A DNA stretch of 64,000 nt from Acetobacter sacchari (GTDB lineage Bacteria > Pseudomonadota > Alphaproteobacteria > Acetobacterales > Acetobacteraceae): positions 124,001-188,000 of the forward strand of contig NZ_JAFVMF010000001.1 of NCBI RefSeq assembly GCF_017377715.1, given 5' to 3'. The position numbers and the translations under genes were made by a program. Shown here one piece after another: positions 55,956 to 64,000 of the stretch. A model generated the notes under the pieces. The model was not told the origin of the DNA. It ran no database searches and saw nothing but the letters and a program-made list of their open reading frames with translations. Every line of letters starts with the position of its first letter. Position 1 is the first letter of the stretch.

Positions 55956-56882
55956 TCATAACACGTTGGCGTCTTCGTTCCGCGCACGAAAATAACGTTC
56001 GATCTCGCGGCGTAGGCGAGGTTTGTTTCCGGCCAGTTCCCACGCCTGCCAAACGTTGCGCTTCAGATCCTCGTCTGGGTCGAAGTGATTGCGCGCAAGA
56101 ATGTCCCAGCGACTTTCATAGGCCCGATCGCGCTTGGCTCCATGGAAGCTGTGTTCGATCGCTCCGCCAAGCGCGCCGATATTTCCGTTGATTGCCTGCA
56201 TCGCCCGCGACTGCCAGCGCAGGACGTGGCGCTTGTAACCCTCCGAAATATTGCCAGGATAGGATTCCTGCGCTCGGCCGATCAGTCCCAACGCCATATG
56301 GTGATCCGCCGAACCCAGCGCGGCCATGTCGAGAAGGCCGCCTGTGGCTTCAAGCGCCGAACGCGTGGCCGCCCACGCATAGCCGGGATGCGCAAAGCGA
56401 TACGGCGACCGGTGCGCGCGTGGCCCTTGCATGATCGGTTCACCGTCCATCCAGAGACGGCAGAACGAGCGGTGAAGCTGCATATGCTCGCGGTTGGGGC
56501 CAAGATCGTAGCAGTCGGACCAGGGTTGGATCACGTCGAAAAGTTGCAGCGCCTCCACTGTCTCGCGCGCCCAGTCCGGTTGGCGAAAAAATACGTCGCT
56601 GTCGATCCAGGCGACCGTACGCCAGTCATGGGGAAGACTGGCGATACCGATATTCAGCAGGCGCTCCTTCTCCCACACCATGGAGTTCGCGCGCACGCCG
56701 ACATGTCGGACGCCGGGAAGCTCGCAGGTGAACGGTCGGTCGCCGTACTGGCACTCGACGACGGTGAGTTGCGATCCGCTGTCGAGAATGTGCTGTGCCC
56801 ACTCACGATAAATGCGATCCGGGGTTCGCCAGCGTAGTGGATTCGAGCGGGAAGTGACGACGTGCAGTTGCGAAGAATGCAT
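55956..56882 (-). CDS. Glycosyltransferase-like protein (GT-A type)
   Basis: A 308-residue soluble protein resembling GT-A glycosyltransferases. A short Rossmann-like N-terminus (QLTVVECQYG) is followed by the acidic DSD motif in TVAWIDSDVFFRQP, typical of nucleotide-sugar transferases. The next part, SPYRFAHPGYAWAATRSALEATGG, has an acceptor-binding feel and the LGSADHHMAL segment may complete the active site. It lacks a membrane anchor. No partner genes mark a sugar polymer, so the substrate cannot be named. It is divergent from the DctA-like gene. Confidence 0.7.
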   Translation of the reverse strand: MHSSQLHVVTSRSNPLRWRTPDRIYREWAQHILDSGSQLTVVECQYGDRPFTCELPGVRHVGVRANSMVWEKERLLNIGIASLPHDWRTVAWIDSDVFFRQPDWARETVEALQLFDVIQPWSDCYDLGPNREHMQLHRSFCRLWMDGEPIMQGPRAHRSPYRFAHPGYAWAATRSALEATGGLLDMAALGSADHHMALGLIGRAQESYPGNISEGYKRHVLRWQSRAMQAINGNIGALGGAIEHSFHGAKRDRAYESRWDILARNHFDPDEDLKRNVWQAWELAGNKPRLRREIERYFRARNEDANVL

Positions 56883-57258
56883 TCAGGAAGACCGGCAATG
56901 GAGGGAAGGGAGCGCGGCTGCGCGGGGCGTTATTTGGTCGCCAACGGGATGGGGTCGTCCGGGCGGGACGCGATTGCGAGGATAGCTGTCATCACGTCCG
57001 GACCGACGGGGCGGGCAGATTTTGGCTCGCGCCCCCGTATCAGGGTCACAGGGGCGCCAGTTCCGCCTGAAGCGAGGCGATGACCCCAAACCTCCGAGGG
57101 GCTCCAGGCGAACAGGATCGGCTGCTTCACACATGTCGTGACGATCTGAAGCGCCCTGACATGCCTCGGACGCTGCCGGGCGCATCCGTCCCCATTTCGC
57201 GGGCAGAACTATCGTGAAATACTGGGCGCCAGTTGAAAACTCAGGAACGCCCATACGT
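56883..57258. other. Divergent intergenic region
   Basis: About 375 bases between the glycosyltransferase-like gene and the symporter. It should hold both promoters. A GTG at 57214 is an alternative symporter start. Nothing else was recognised. Confidence 0.4.
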
Positions 57259-58551
57259 ATGACTGTTACGCAGGACGCAACGCCACCCGCACGCAAGTCG
57301 CCACGCTTCGGCGTTTTCTCTCAGGTCGCGGTGGCGACGGTGCTGGGACTTCTGGCCGGTCTGCTAGATCCGGCCTTCGCCGAGCAGACGCGCTGGCTGA
57401 GCGCGCTGTTCCTGCGCCTGATCGTCATGGCGGTCGGGCCGTTGCTGTTCTGCATTATCGTAACGGGCATCGTCAGCGCGGGCTCGCTGCGTACCGTCGG
57501 GCGGCTGGGTTTGCGTGCGCTGCTCTATTTCGAGGTCATGACGACGGCGGTCCTGTTGCTTGCGGTCGGCGCGGCGTTGCTCATCCATCCCGGGGCAGGC
57601 GTCGATTTTCACGCGACGGAAGCGGACGCGCAGGCGGTGGCGTCGTTCGCTGGCAATGCGCATCTGTTGCACAATGGCGGCGTCACCGGTTTTCTGATGG
57701 CTCTTGTGCCGCGTTCACCCGTTTCGGCTTTCGTTGACGCGAATATTCTACAGATTCTCGTCTTCGCCATCCTGTTCGGCTGCTGCCTCGCGCAGATCGG
57801 GCCAGCAGGAGCCCCGCTCATAAAGCTGACAGACAGTCTCACCGCGCTCTTTTCGCGGATGATGCGCTATATCATCGCGACTGCGCCTTTGGGGGTGTTC
57901 GGCGCCGTGGCGTCCACGACCGCGCAGTACGGGCTCGAGGCGATCGAGAGTCTTGCAGCGTTCGTGCTGATATATTGTGTTGCGATCACAGTGTTCATGG
58001 TTGTCGTGCTTGGCGGGTGTCTGCTTGCCTGCGGGATCAATCCTCTGCGTTTCATGCGTTACCTGCGCGAAGAGATCGTCATCGTCGCCGCCACGACAAG
58101 TTCGGATTCGGTGTTGCCCAGCGTCATGGCCAAGCTGGAGCGTATGGGCGTGTCGCGTCAGGTCGTCGGACTGGTGACGCCTGCCGGATATTCTTTCAAT
58201 CTTGACGCGCTGTCGATTTATCTTGGCTTTGCGGTCGTGTTTCTTGCGGAGGCGACGCACACGCCTCTGGGCTGGGGTCAGATGTTCGCCATGCTCGCGA
58301 CGGCGCTTATCACGTCAAAAGGCGCGCATGGCGTGCCGGGCGTCGCCATCGTGGTGCTGGCGGCCACGCTGGGCGCCGCGCCTTCCATCCCGGTGGCGAG
58401 TCTTGTGCTGCTTCTGGCGGTCGACTGGTTCGTCGGCATTCCGCGATCCGTCGGCAATCTGATTGGAAATTGCGTCGCGCCTGTAGTCATCGCGGCATGG
58501 GAGGGCGCGCTGGACCGGGAGCAGGCGCGGCGGACGCTCGGCGACGCTTAG
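57259..58551 (+). CDS. Dicarboxylate/amino acid:cation symporter (DctA/GltP type)
   Basis: A 430-residue inner-membrane symporter of the DAACS family. It has the conserved substrate/ion-site regions: the Ser-rich hairpin IVAATTSSDSVLPSVMAKLE, the helix-7 motif VTPAGYSFNLDALSIYLGF and the hairpin-2 region TSKGAHGVPGVAIVVLAATL. Eight helices are predicted. These carriers import C4-dicarboxylates or glutamate/aspartate with H+ or Na+. The ATG at 57259 is preferred over the GTG at 57214. It stands alone; the PEP carboxykinase 5 kb away may use the imported carbon (inference). Confidence 0.92.
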   Translation: MTVTQDATPPARKSPRFGVFSQVAVATVLGLLAGLLDPAFAEQTRWLSALFLRLIVMAVGPLLFCIIVTGIVSAGSLRTVGRLGLRALLYFEVMTTAVLLLAVGAALLIHPGAGVDFHATEADAQAVASFAGNAHLLHNGGVTGFLMALVPRSPVSAFVDANILQILVFAILFGCCLAQIGPAGAPLIKLTDSLTALFSRMMRYIIATAPLGVFGAVASTTAQYGLEAIESLAAFVLIYCVAITVFMVVVLGGCLLACGINPLRFMRYLREEIVIVAATTSSDSVLPSVMAKLERMGVSRQVVGLVTPAGYSFNLDALSIYLGFAVVFLAEATHTPLGWGQMFAMLATALITSKGAHGVPGVAIVVLAATLGAAPSIPVASLVLLLAVDWFVGIPRSVGNLIGNCVAPVVIAAWEGALDREQARRTLGDA

Positions 58552-58775
58552 GGCAGGGTGGGACGTTTGACGACCGTGGTCGTGGTATAGGAGGGGTTTT
58601 GGTCTTCTGTTGGATAAATTTTTTGAAGTATTTAAAATATACTGAAAATATTAATGTAAAAAATGTGCGAATCCGAAAATGAAATTTTCTTCTTCGTGCG
58701 TTTGCGTTTTTCGTCTGACCCGGTATTTGGCCGTATGCGGCGGAAATAATTGATCGGGTAGCAATATTCCCTCAA
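58552..58775. other. AT-rich stretch after symporter
   Basis: About 220 bases, strongly AT-rich from 58605. It lies between the symporter stop and the convergent DUF3828-like frame. No gene or clear terminator is seen. Confidence 0.4.
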
Positions 58776-59354
58776 CTACAGAGGATGTGCCTCTACGTAA
58801 GTCAAGGCGAGTCGAGGACGAAAATCTCCAGAATTCTCGCTGGGTTCCGGCGTCATGTTGCTTATTCCGGCGATGGTTCTTCGACAATGTGCGTGTGGCA
58901 GTTTTTTTGGAGAATTTTTGATATCTGGCTCGTCTACATCGGAAATTTTCCACATGGGTCCACTCTCCTGAAAGTGAACGCAAAGATATGCCTTCCCTAC
59001 GGATCCAAGTGTCACCAATGCAATAGCCTGGGCGCCGGACGCCGTTAGTACCGAAGCAGAAATGTGATTTCTCCATTCGGTTTCATCATAATCCTGGACT
59101 TTTAGAAAATAATCGGCGCTTTCTGCAAAACCGTTCGCTCGATACGTCGAACGAAGTCTCTTCATCAGATTTGGTTTGACCTAATCTGTAATTTTCGATT
59201 CCAACAAAGCGGGTTGCGCTGCTCCAGATTGATCCAGATGCCAATGGTAGAACGCACCCGCTTGCGCGGCTGGCGTTATGACTTGGGCGAATGCAACCGC
59301 CGACAGAGGATAGAGGCAGGCGAGAGTGGTTAAAGAGGGGAACGTGAAACGCAT
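58776..59354 (-). pseudogene. DUF3828-like exported protein interrupted by in-frame TAG
   Basis: One frame from ATG 59354 to a TAA at 58776 encodes a 192-codon protein broken only at 59181-59183 (TAG, codon 58). Before it: a Sec signal (MRFTFPSLTTLACLYPLSAV-AFA) and SGAAQPALLESKITD. After it, in frame: VKPNLMKRLRSTYRANGF, then DYFLKVQDYDETEW and AIALVTLGSVGKAYLCVHFQ with MWKISDV, the DUF3828 pattern. DUF3828 proteins are small exported proteins of unknown function. The stop could be a CAG-to-TAG change. A translation restart at the ATG at 59165 would lose the signal. The C-terminal 50 residues are unconserved, and local GC is low. Confidence 0.65.
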
Positions 59355-59411
59355 ATCTCACCTGTGGCGGCAACAGCCGCACTGCATTCCCTTCTCAGAA
59401 GAGAGCAGGCC

Positions 59412-60065
59412 TTACGACATCACGGCAGGTCTGCCCCAGGCCTGCGCAGCCCCTGTAAGTTCGATCACCCAGTTCGCGACGGCTTCGCCGAGCAGGCGGT
59501 AGCCGAAATCGCCCATATGCAGGCCGTCAGGCGACAGATCGTCCCGCGTCATCCCGTATTCGGCGCACCACGACTTCATGCGACCATAACGATCGAACAC
59601 GGGCACGCCCAGTTCCCGCCCGAGCGCCGGGGTCGCGTCGCGAAACGCCGGGAATGCGGCGCATTCCTCCATCATCCGGCTCCATTGTGGCCCGATCATC
59701 GCCAGATCGGCGCCGCTCTCACGCAACGTCGACAGATCCTTGCGGGTCAGGTCCTCGAACTCGATCAGAGGGACGTTCTGCCACGCGTCGTTGGTGCCGC
59801 CCTGCCAGATCACGAGATCGGCGTTGGCGTTTAGAACCGGTTGCAGACGCGCGTGCATCTCGCGCGCGCCGTTGCCGCCGATGCCCAGATTGACGATCGT
59901 CAGTCCGCCTCTCGCAAAAGGCTCAAATGTCCGGGCGAAGATCGGCGCGAAACCATGTTCCGGTGAACTGGCGCCCACGCCTTCAGTCGTGGATGAACCG
60001 AACAGGCAGATAGTCACGGGTTCGCCAGCTTCAAGACGGCTGGTCAGGCGAGGAAAGAACGTCAT
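59412..60065 (-). CDS. SGNH/GDSL-type hydrolase
   Basis: A 217-residue esterase-fold hydrolase. Block I is the variant ICLFGSSTTEGVG (nucleophile Ser), block II includes NLGIGGNGAREMHA, block III is IWQGGTNDAW with the oxyanion Asn, and block V is DGLHMGDFGYRLL with the catalytic Asp-His pair. All four SGNH residues are present, so it should be active on acyl or acetyl esters. There is no clear signal peptide, so it is probably cytoplasmic. ATG 60065 was used. It follows the OpgC-like gene on the same strand by 53 bases; deacylation of a glycan linked to that gene is possible. Confidence 0.88.
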   Translation of the reverse strand: MTFFPRLTSRLEAGEPVTICLFGSSTTEGVGASSPEHGFAPIFARTFEPFARGGLTIVNLGIGGNGAREMHARLQPVLNANADLVIWQGGTNDAWQNVPLIEFEDLTRKDLSTLRESGADLAMIGPQWSRMMEECAAFPAFRDATPALGRELGVPVFDRYGRMKSWCAEYGMTRDDLSPDGLHMGDFGYRLLGEAVANWVIELTGAAQAWGRPAVMS

Positions 60066-60118
60066 CGGGAACAACTCTCCGAACTTATTGGAGAGGCTGA
60101 GGGCGGATACGCCCCGCC

Positions 60119-61390
60119 TTACGCCTCGACGGCCGGGCCTCCGCCGGATGCGGCGGCGCGCTGCCGCACGCGACGACGTTCATAAAACTGCGCGACAAGG
60201 AACAGAAGACCCAGCCCCACGCCGTTCACCACAATCTGAAGTGGCCACCCGGCTCCGAAGGTGGTGAAGACCAGTCTGCCGAACAGGTCGAGGACGGTGC
60301 CAGCCGTGAATATCTCGAGGGAGTGTCGTCCCGCCAGCGCCAGCGCCTGCCCCAGACGTGAGTGGGAGAGCGCCCGTGCGACGGACGATGACTGAACAAG
60401 ATAGAAAATCGCCATCACGTCGAGCAGGCGCAGCGGCGCGAGGGTGCTTTTGTCTGGGGACGGCAATGCGAACGGCCGCAATTCGGGCAGCCCCCATTGC
60501 GCCCAGGGAAACGCCTCCACCAGTGAGAACGTCAGATAAAGCGCGGCGGCGACCTTCAGCCAGCGATACGACGGCAGGTCGCCCCCGTGCCGCCCGGCCT
60601 CAATCGCTGCGGAGGCTCCGAGAACGAACAGGAACTGCCACGCCAGCGGGTCGAAATACCACCCGTCGGGATCGAGCCAGTTAGGGAAATTCACCGTCGG
60701 GTCGACGTTGATCAGCAGCCATAGCCCGGCGCTGAGTCCGAGGGCGAGAAAGCGGTTGACCCGGATCAGCAGGTAGATAAGCGGAAACGCCCCGAGAAGC
60801 ACCATATAGAGCGGAAGGATGTTGAGATTGGCCGGAAGGGCGTCGAGCAGCAGCACGCGCCACAGATCCGAAACCCCGTGGGCAAGTTCGGGCTCCAGAA
60901 AATCTACCGGCACCGGGGAGAACCGGCGCCATTCGCGAATAGTGAAAACTGACACAAGCAGCATCAGCGTCTGCGCCACATAGAGCTTGCCGCAGCGGCG
61001 GGCGATGCGGATCAGCGTGTCCCTGACGCCATTCCTGGCGAACCCGCGCCCGTACGCGAGCCAGGAGGCGTATCCGGCCAGCAGCACGAAGATTTCGGCC
61101 GCGTCGGCGAAACCTACGTTCCGCATGGTCAGCCGGTTCAGAAGATTCTGGGGAATGTGATCGACGAACATCATCAGCAATGCGGCGCCGCGCATGGCGT
61201 CGATGCGGTGGTCGCGACTACTGCTCCGCGGCCGGACGGAAAGCGGCTGCGGGGCGCTGCCCGGAGCGCCATCCTCCGTCGTATGGATCGTGCGTGGCGC
61301 TTCGTCCGCCACGTCGCCCGGCGAGGCTTGCGGGCCGGGCGTGGCGGGGACGTCGCGACTCAGTGTGGCTGTGGATGATTGGTCCGTCAT
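60119..61390 (-). CDS. OpgC-like membrane acyltransferase
   Basis: A 423-residue inner-membrane protein matching OpgC, which transfers succinyl groups onto osmoregulated periplasmic glucans. After an N-terminal unstructured region of about 60 residues (Pro/Ser/Thr-rich), it has RDHRIDAMRGAALLMMFVDH, AAEIFVLLAGYASWLAYGRG, and about ten helices ending near FLVAQFYERRRVRQR. The family is acyltransferase-3 related. No opgG or opgH is adjacent. The SGNH hydrolase downstream may be its operon partner. Confidence 0.85.
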   Translation of the reverse strand: MTDQSSTATLSRDVPATPGPQASPGDVADEAPRTIHTTEDGAPGSAPQPLSVRPRSSSRDHRIDAMRGAALLMMFVDHIPQNLLNRLTMRNVGFADAAEIFVLLAGYASWLAYGRGFARNGVRDTLIRIARRCGKLYVAQTLMLLVSVFTIREWRRFSPVPVDFLEPELAHGVSDLWRVLLLDALPANLNILPLYMVLLGAFPLIYLLIRVNRFLALGLSAGLWLLINVDPTVNFPNWLDPDGWYFDPLAWQFLFVLGASAAIEAGRHGGDLPSYRWLKVAAALYLTFSLVEAFPWAQWGLPELRPFALPSPDKSTLAPLRLLDVMAIFYLVQSSSVARALSHSRLGQALALAGRHSLEIFTAGTVLDLFGRLVFTTFGAGWPLQIVVNGVGLGLLFLVAQFYERRRVRQRAAASGGGPAVEA

Positions 61391-61592
61391 ATCCTGTCCT
61401 GAGCGGCGCGTCCCAGCAGATCGACCGGATCTAGGCCGGGCCGTGTGCTATTAAAAGGTATCGGCGACTTGAAAGCCAGTCTGGTTGCGCTTTCTTACAG
61501 CATGGATAACAGAGCGCGGGCGCGTGGGGACGCCCTGCCGCTCCGGCGTCCGTTCGAACGCGGGCATCTGAAGGTGAAATTAAGGTGGTGTT

Positions 61593-62711
61593 ATGACCCA
61601 GCGTGGCGTTCCTGAACGAACAGAGGTCGAGGCTGTCCTCCGCGACGTCGCTGACGCGACGAGTGGTCGCGGCCTTCTCGATATCGCGCGCGTCGAGTCA
61701 TGCGCCATTGTCGACGGACGCCTGCGTGTGGTGCTCGCTGTCGCTGCAGCCGACGCTGCGGCTGTGGATCGCCTCACGGGCGCGGCAGAGCACGCGCTGG
61801 ACGCGGCGTTCGCGCCTGTGTGTTCTCAGGTCATGTTGACGGCCCACCGCGAGCAGACGCCCGCCCAGCGTCCCGTTGCGTCCGGTGGCGGACATCGCCC
61901 GCTCGGCGGCGTGGGCGGCGGCGCATCGTCGCTCGATGTCGGAGCGGTCATCGCCGTGGCCTCGGGCAAAGGCGGCGTCGGAAAATCGACGACCGCCGTC
62001 AACCTTGCGGTCGGACTGGCGCTGGAGGGGCTTTCGGTCGGTCTGATGGACGCGGACGTGCATGGCCCGTCTCTCCCCCGGATGCTCGGCGTCGCCGAAC
62101 GCCCGGAGGTGCGCGACGGTCGGCTGATCCCTGCGCGCGTATGGGGGGTGTCCGCCATGTCGATCGGGATGCTGGTCGATGAGAATCAGGCCATGATCTG
62201 GCGCGGTCCGATGGTGATGGGCGCGATTGGACAGCTTCTCAATGACGTGGACTGGGGCAGGCTCGACGTTCTGATTATCGACATGCCGCCCGGCACAGGC
62301 GACGCGCAACTGACGCTCGCGCAGAAGGCGACGTTGACCGGCGCGATCATCGTCTCGACGCCGCAGGACATCGCGCTGCTCGACGCGCGGCGCGGCATCG
62401 CGATGTTTGAGAAGACCCGCGTGCCGGTGCTCGGGCTGATCGAGAATATGTCCTATTTCTGTTGCCCCAATTGCGGACATCGCACCGAACTGTTCGGCCA
62501 TGGCGGCGCGCGCGAGGAGGCGGCCCGACTGGACGCGCCGTTCCTTGGTGAAATCCCGCTGCTTGCCGAAATTCGATCCAGCGCTGATTCGGGTGCGCCG
62601 ATCGTGGCGGCCGCGCCAGAGAGTGAGGCCGCTCAAGCATATCGCAAGCTGGCGGCGACCGTGGCCGAGTCTGTCCGACGCACGATGCGCCGCGCTCCTG
62701 CGGGGGGGTAA
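61593..62711 (+). CDS. mrp: Mrp/ApbC-type Fe-S cluster carrier ATPase
   Basis: A 372-residue P-loop ATPase of the Mrp/NBP35 family that carries iron-sulfur clusters to apo-proteins. It has an N-terminal DUF59 (MIP18-like) domain (about residues 10-85), the deviant Walker A ASGKGGVGKSTTAVNLA, Walker B LIIDMPPGTGDAQ and the cluster-binding CxxC in SYFCCPNCGHR. A hydrophobic DVGAVIAVASG strand precedes the P-loop. It stands alone, divergent from the OpgC-like gene, with about 200 bases between. Confidence 0.95.
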   Translation: MTQRGVPERTEVEAVLRDVADATSGRGLLDIARVESCAIVDGRLRVVLAVAAADAAAVDRLTGAAEHALDAAFAPVCSQVMLTAHREQTPAQRPVASGGGHRPLGGVGGGASSLDVGAVIAVASGKGGVGKSTTAVNLAVGLALEGLSVGLMDADVHGPSLPRMLGVAERPEVRDGRLIPARVWGVSAMSIGMLVDENQAMIWRGPMVMGAIGQLLNDVDWGRLDVLIIDMPPGTGDAQLTLAQKATLTGAIIVSTPQDIALLDARRGIAMFEKTRVPVLGLIENMSYFCCPNCGHRTELFGHGGAREEAARLDAPFLGEIPLLAEIRSSADSGAPIVAAAPESEAAQAYRKLAATVAESVRRTMRRAPAGG

Positions 62712-62880
62712 GACTTGCTGCCCGGCAGACCGTCTTCACATCGGGGCATGTAACCATGGCGTCGGGCGGACGACGTAGGCGGCGTCGTGGACGTGCGCAC
62801 CCACTGATTGCGCGGCTTCGCTTGAGTCAGTTCACACTGTGCCGCCGTTGTGATGACTGACGTCCGGGACCGGAGACTTT

Positions 62881-63876
62881 CTATCCCGGATGCACGGCGT
62901 CCGCAGCTTGGGCCTGGGCTCCAGCGTTCCGGTGCGCCCCGACGCAACTGACGACACTCAGTGCGACCAGAGTAAACGCAGCCGTTTCAAGTGCATGTGG
63001 CAGCCGCCTCTCCCACAGAAATCCGTAGATCAGCGCGAACAACGTCTCGAAGAGAATCATCTGGCCAGTGAGCGTGAGCGGCAGGAGGCGGCTCATGCGG
63101 TTCCACAGCGCGTTGCCCACGATGGACGCCAGAAACGCAACGCCCAGAGACACGAGGCCAAGCTGCGTCCATTCGGTCGCGTCGTGATGGGCGTGGTCGA
63201 TTAGGAATGCGAGCGGAATTAGCACGAGGCTCTGCGCCCCGGTGACGACGCCCGTCAGAAAATTCCAGTCATGGGCGGATATATGGTCGAGGCGTCGTAG
63301 CCAGCGGCTGTTGCTGACGGCGTAGATCGTCCATGACACAAGTGCTCCAATGGCGCTCAGCAGCCCGGCCAAGCGCGCGGACGCTGGTATTTGCGACGGC
63401 GCAGCTACAGTCTGCCAGCCGATGCAGATCGCCCCGGCGGCGCAGAGCAGGAGCGATGGCGCCAGTTTCGCCAGCGAAATCGCCCCCTTGTCCCGGCTGC
63501 CGACGATCGTGACCGCGACGGGAAGGAACCCGATGACCAGTGACGTCATGGCCACGCCGCCACTCTGAACGGCGGTCGAGAGCAGCAGATAGTAGAGAAT
63601 ATTACCGGTGAACCCGAGCTTCATAAGCGCCAGCCACTCGCCAGCAGAGACCGTAGCCGCGAAGTGGCGCCACCGCGTCGCGAGCATGGCCGCCGAGATC
63701 AGCCCGTAAAACAGGTAACGTCCGCTCGTCAGGAACAGCGGATCGAACGTCCGGACCAATTCGGGCGCAAGAAACACCAGCCCCCAAAGCGCGCCTGCCC
63801 CAGCGCCGCAAATAACTCCAGCAAACGTGGCGTGGGAGTGGGCGGCTTCCGGCGCGGCGGAGGAGGTGGCGGTCAT
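62881..63876 (-). CDS. DMT-family (EamA) transporter
   Basis: A 331-residue inner-membrane protein with about ten helices. It has GAGAGALWGLVFLAPELVR at helix 1 and VNxRWLRR-like SNSRWLRRLDHISA between the two EamA repeats; the second repeat includes TGQMILFETLFALIYGFLWE. The family exports small metabolites, and some members are linked to threonine or drug export. A short His-bearing N-terminus (AAHSHATFAG) precedes helix 1. It ends with TAG. It is convergent with the Mrp gene, 169 bases away. Confidence 0.9.
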   Translation of the reverse strand: MTATSSAAPEAAHSHATFAGVICGAGAGALWGLVFLAPELVRTFDPLFLTSGRYLFYGLISAAMLATRWRHFAATVSAGEWLALMKLGFTGNILYYLLLSTAVQSGGVAMTSLVIGFLPVAVTIVGSRDKGAISLAKLAPSLLLCAAGAICIGWQTVAAPSQIPASARLAGLLSAIGALVSWTIYAVSNSRWLRRLDHISAHDWNFLTGVVTGAQSLVLIPLAFLIDHAHHDATEWTQLGLVSLGVAFLASIVGNALWNRMSRLLPLTLTGQMILFETLFALIYGFLWERRLPHALETAAFTLVALSVVSCVGAHRNAGAQAQAADAVHPG

Positions 63877-64000
63877 ACCGGGTGTCCTGTTGTCTGCGGT
63901 GGGGCGTAACGTCGGTATTTTTTCATAGCCATGTCAGCATTGTCTTGCCGGGGCATTTGCACCGAATATTGGGTCGTTGGCCATGCTTCAGGCCGCCATT
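63877..64000. other. Right window edge, non-coding
   Basis: The last 124 bases lie upstream of the DMT transporter and should hold its promoter. No gene was recognised before the window end. Confidence 0.3.

Overview
The window looks like chromosomal DNA of an alphaproteobacterium, most likely an acetic acid bacterium (Acetobacteraceae). This is inferred from the high-GC coding style, the ribD-ribE-ribBA-ribH operon behind an FMN riboswitch, an ATP-type PEP carboxykinase, a hopanoid-type (HpnL-like) membrane protein, OpgC and two TonB-dependent receptors. No rRNA, tRNA, CRISPR array, phage or intact insertion sequence was recognised. Most of the window is densely coding and is broken by a few AT-rich intergenic gaps (about 4.8-5.2, 10.5-11.1, 31.8-32.5 and 58.6-59.1 kb).

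Layout. 0-5 kb: small conserved protein, MATE transporter, amidase with a coupled two-TM protein, outer-membrane barrel. 5.3-10.5 kb: DMT exporter, then a tight organosulfur-like operon (SsuD-type flavin monooxygenase, class II aldolase, thiol dioxygenase, four-domain rhodanese). 11.1-17.1 kb: TonB receptor, type-B carboxylesterase, secreted S10 carboxypeptidase and a small membrane protein. 17.4-22.4 kb: riboflavin operon under an FMN riboswitch, ending with an HpnL-like gene. 23.0-29.0 kb: an envelope-stress-like locus, with a DUF4410 lipoprotein coupled to an orphan histidine kinase, divergent from an ECF sigma/anti-sigma/CnrX-like sensor trio. The trio is followed by small exported proteins (a glycine-zipper lipoprotein broken by an in-frame amber codon, an EF-hand protein, a Pro/Tyr-rich protein) and a second DUF4410 lipoprotein.

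29.6-36.3 kb: folD and threonine aldolase (divergent), a Tat-exported oxalate decarboxylase, and a ferric-siderophore receptor with a candidate Fur box and a good terminator. 36.7-40.6 kb: an HscC Hsp70 system (hscC, a J-like protein with a degenerate HPD motif, DUF1266 protein). 40.9-49.2 kb: NAD kinase, a Tam41-like CDP-diacylglycerol synthase candidate and a lipid kinase. Divergent from these run a metallophosphoesterase, an LptF/LptG pair, a fatty-acid hydroxylase and a MobA-like nucleotidyltransferase. Together they look like a lipid synthesis and export locus. 49.3-64 kb: His-tailed DMT transporter, pckA, hisC with an ankyrin protein, MBL hydrolase, glycosyltransferase-like protein, DctA-type symporter, a DUF3828-like gene also broken by an in-frame amber, SGNH hydrolase, OpgC-like acyltransferase, Mrp/ApbC and a further DMT transporter.

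The most unusual points are the two genes interrupted by a single in-frame TAG with the rest of the frame intact, the envelope-stress locus, and the lipid locus with an LptFG pair that has no lptD beside it. All family assignments are by reading motifs; no search was run.
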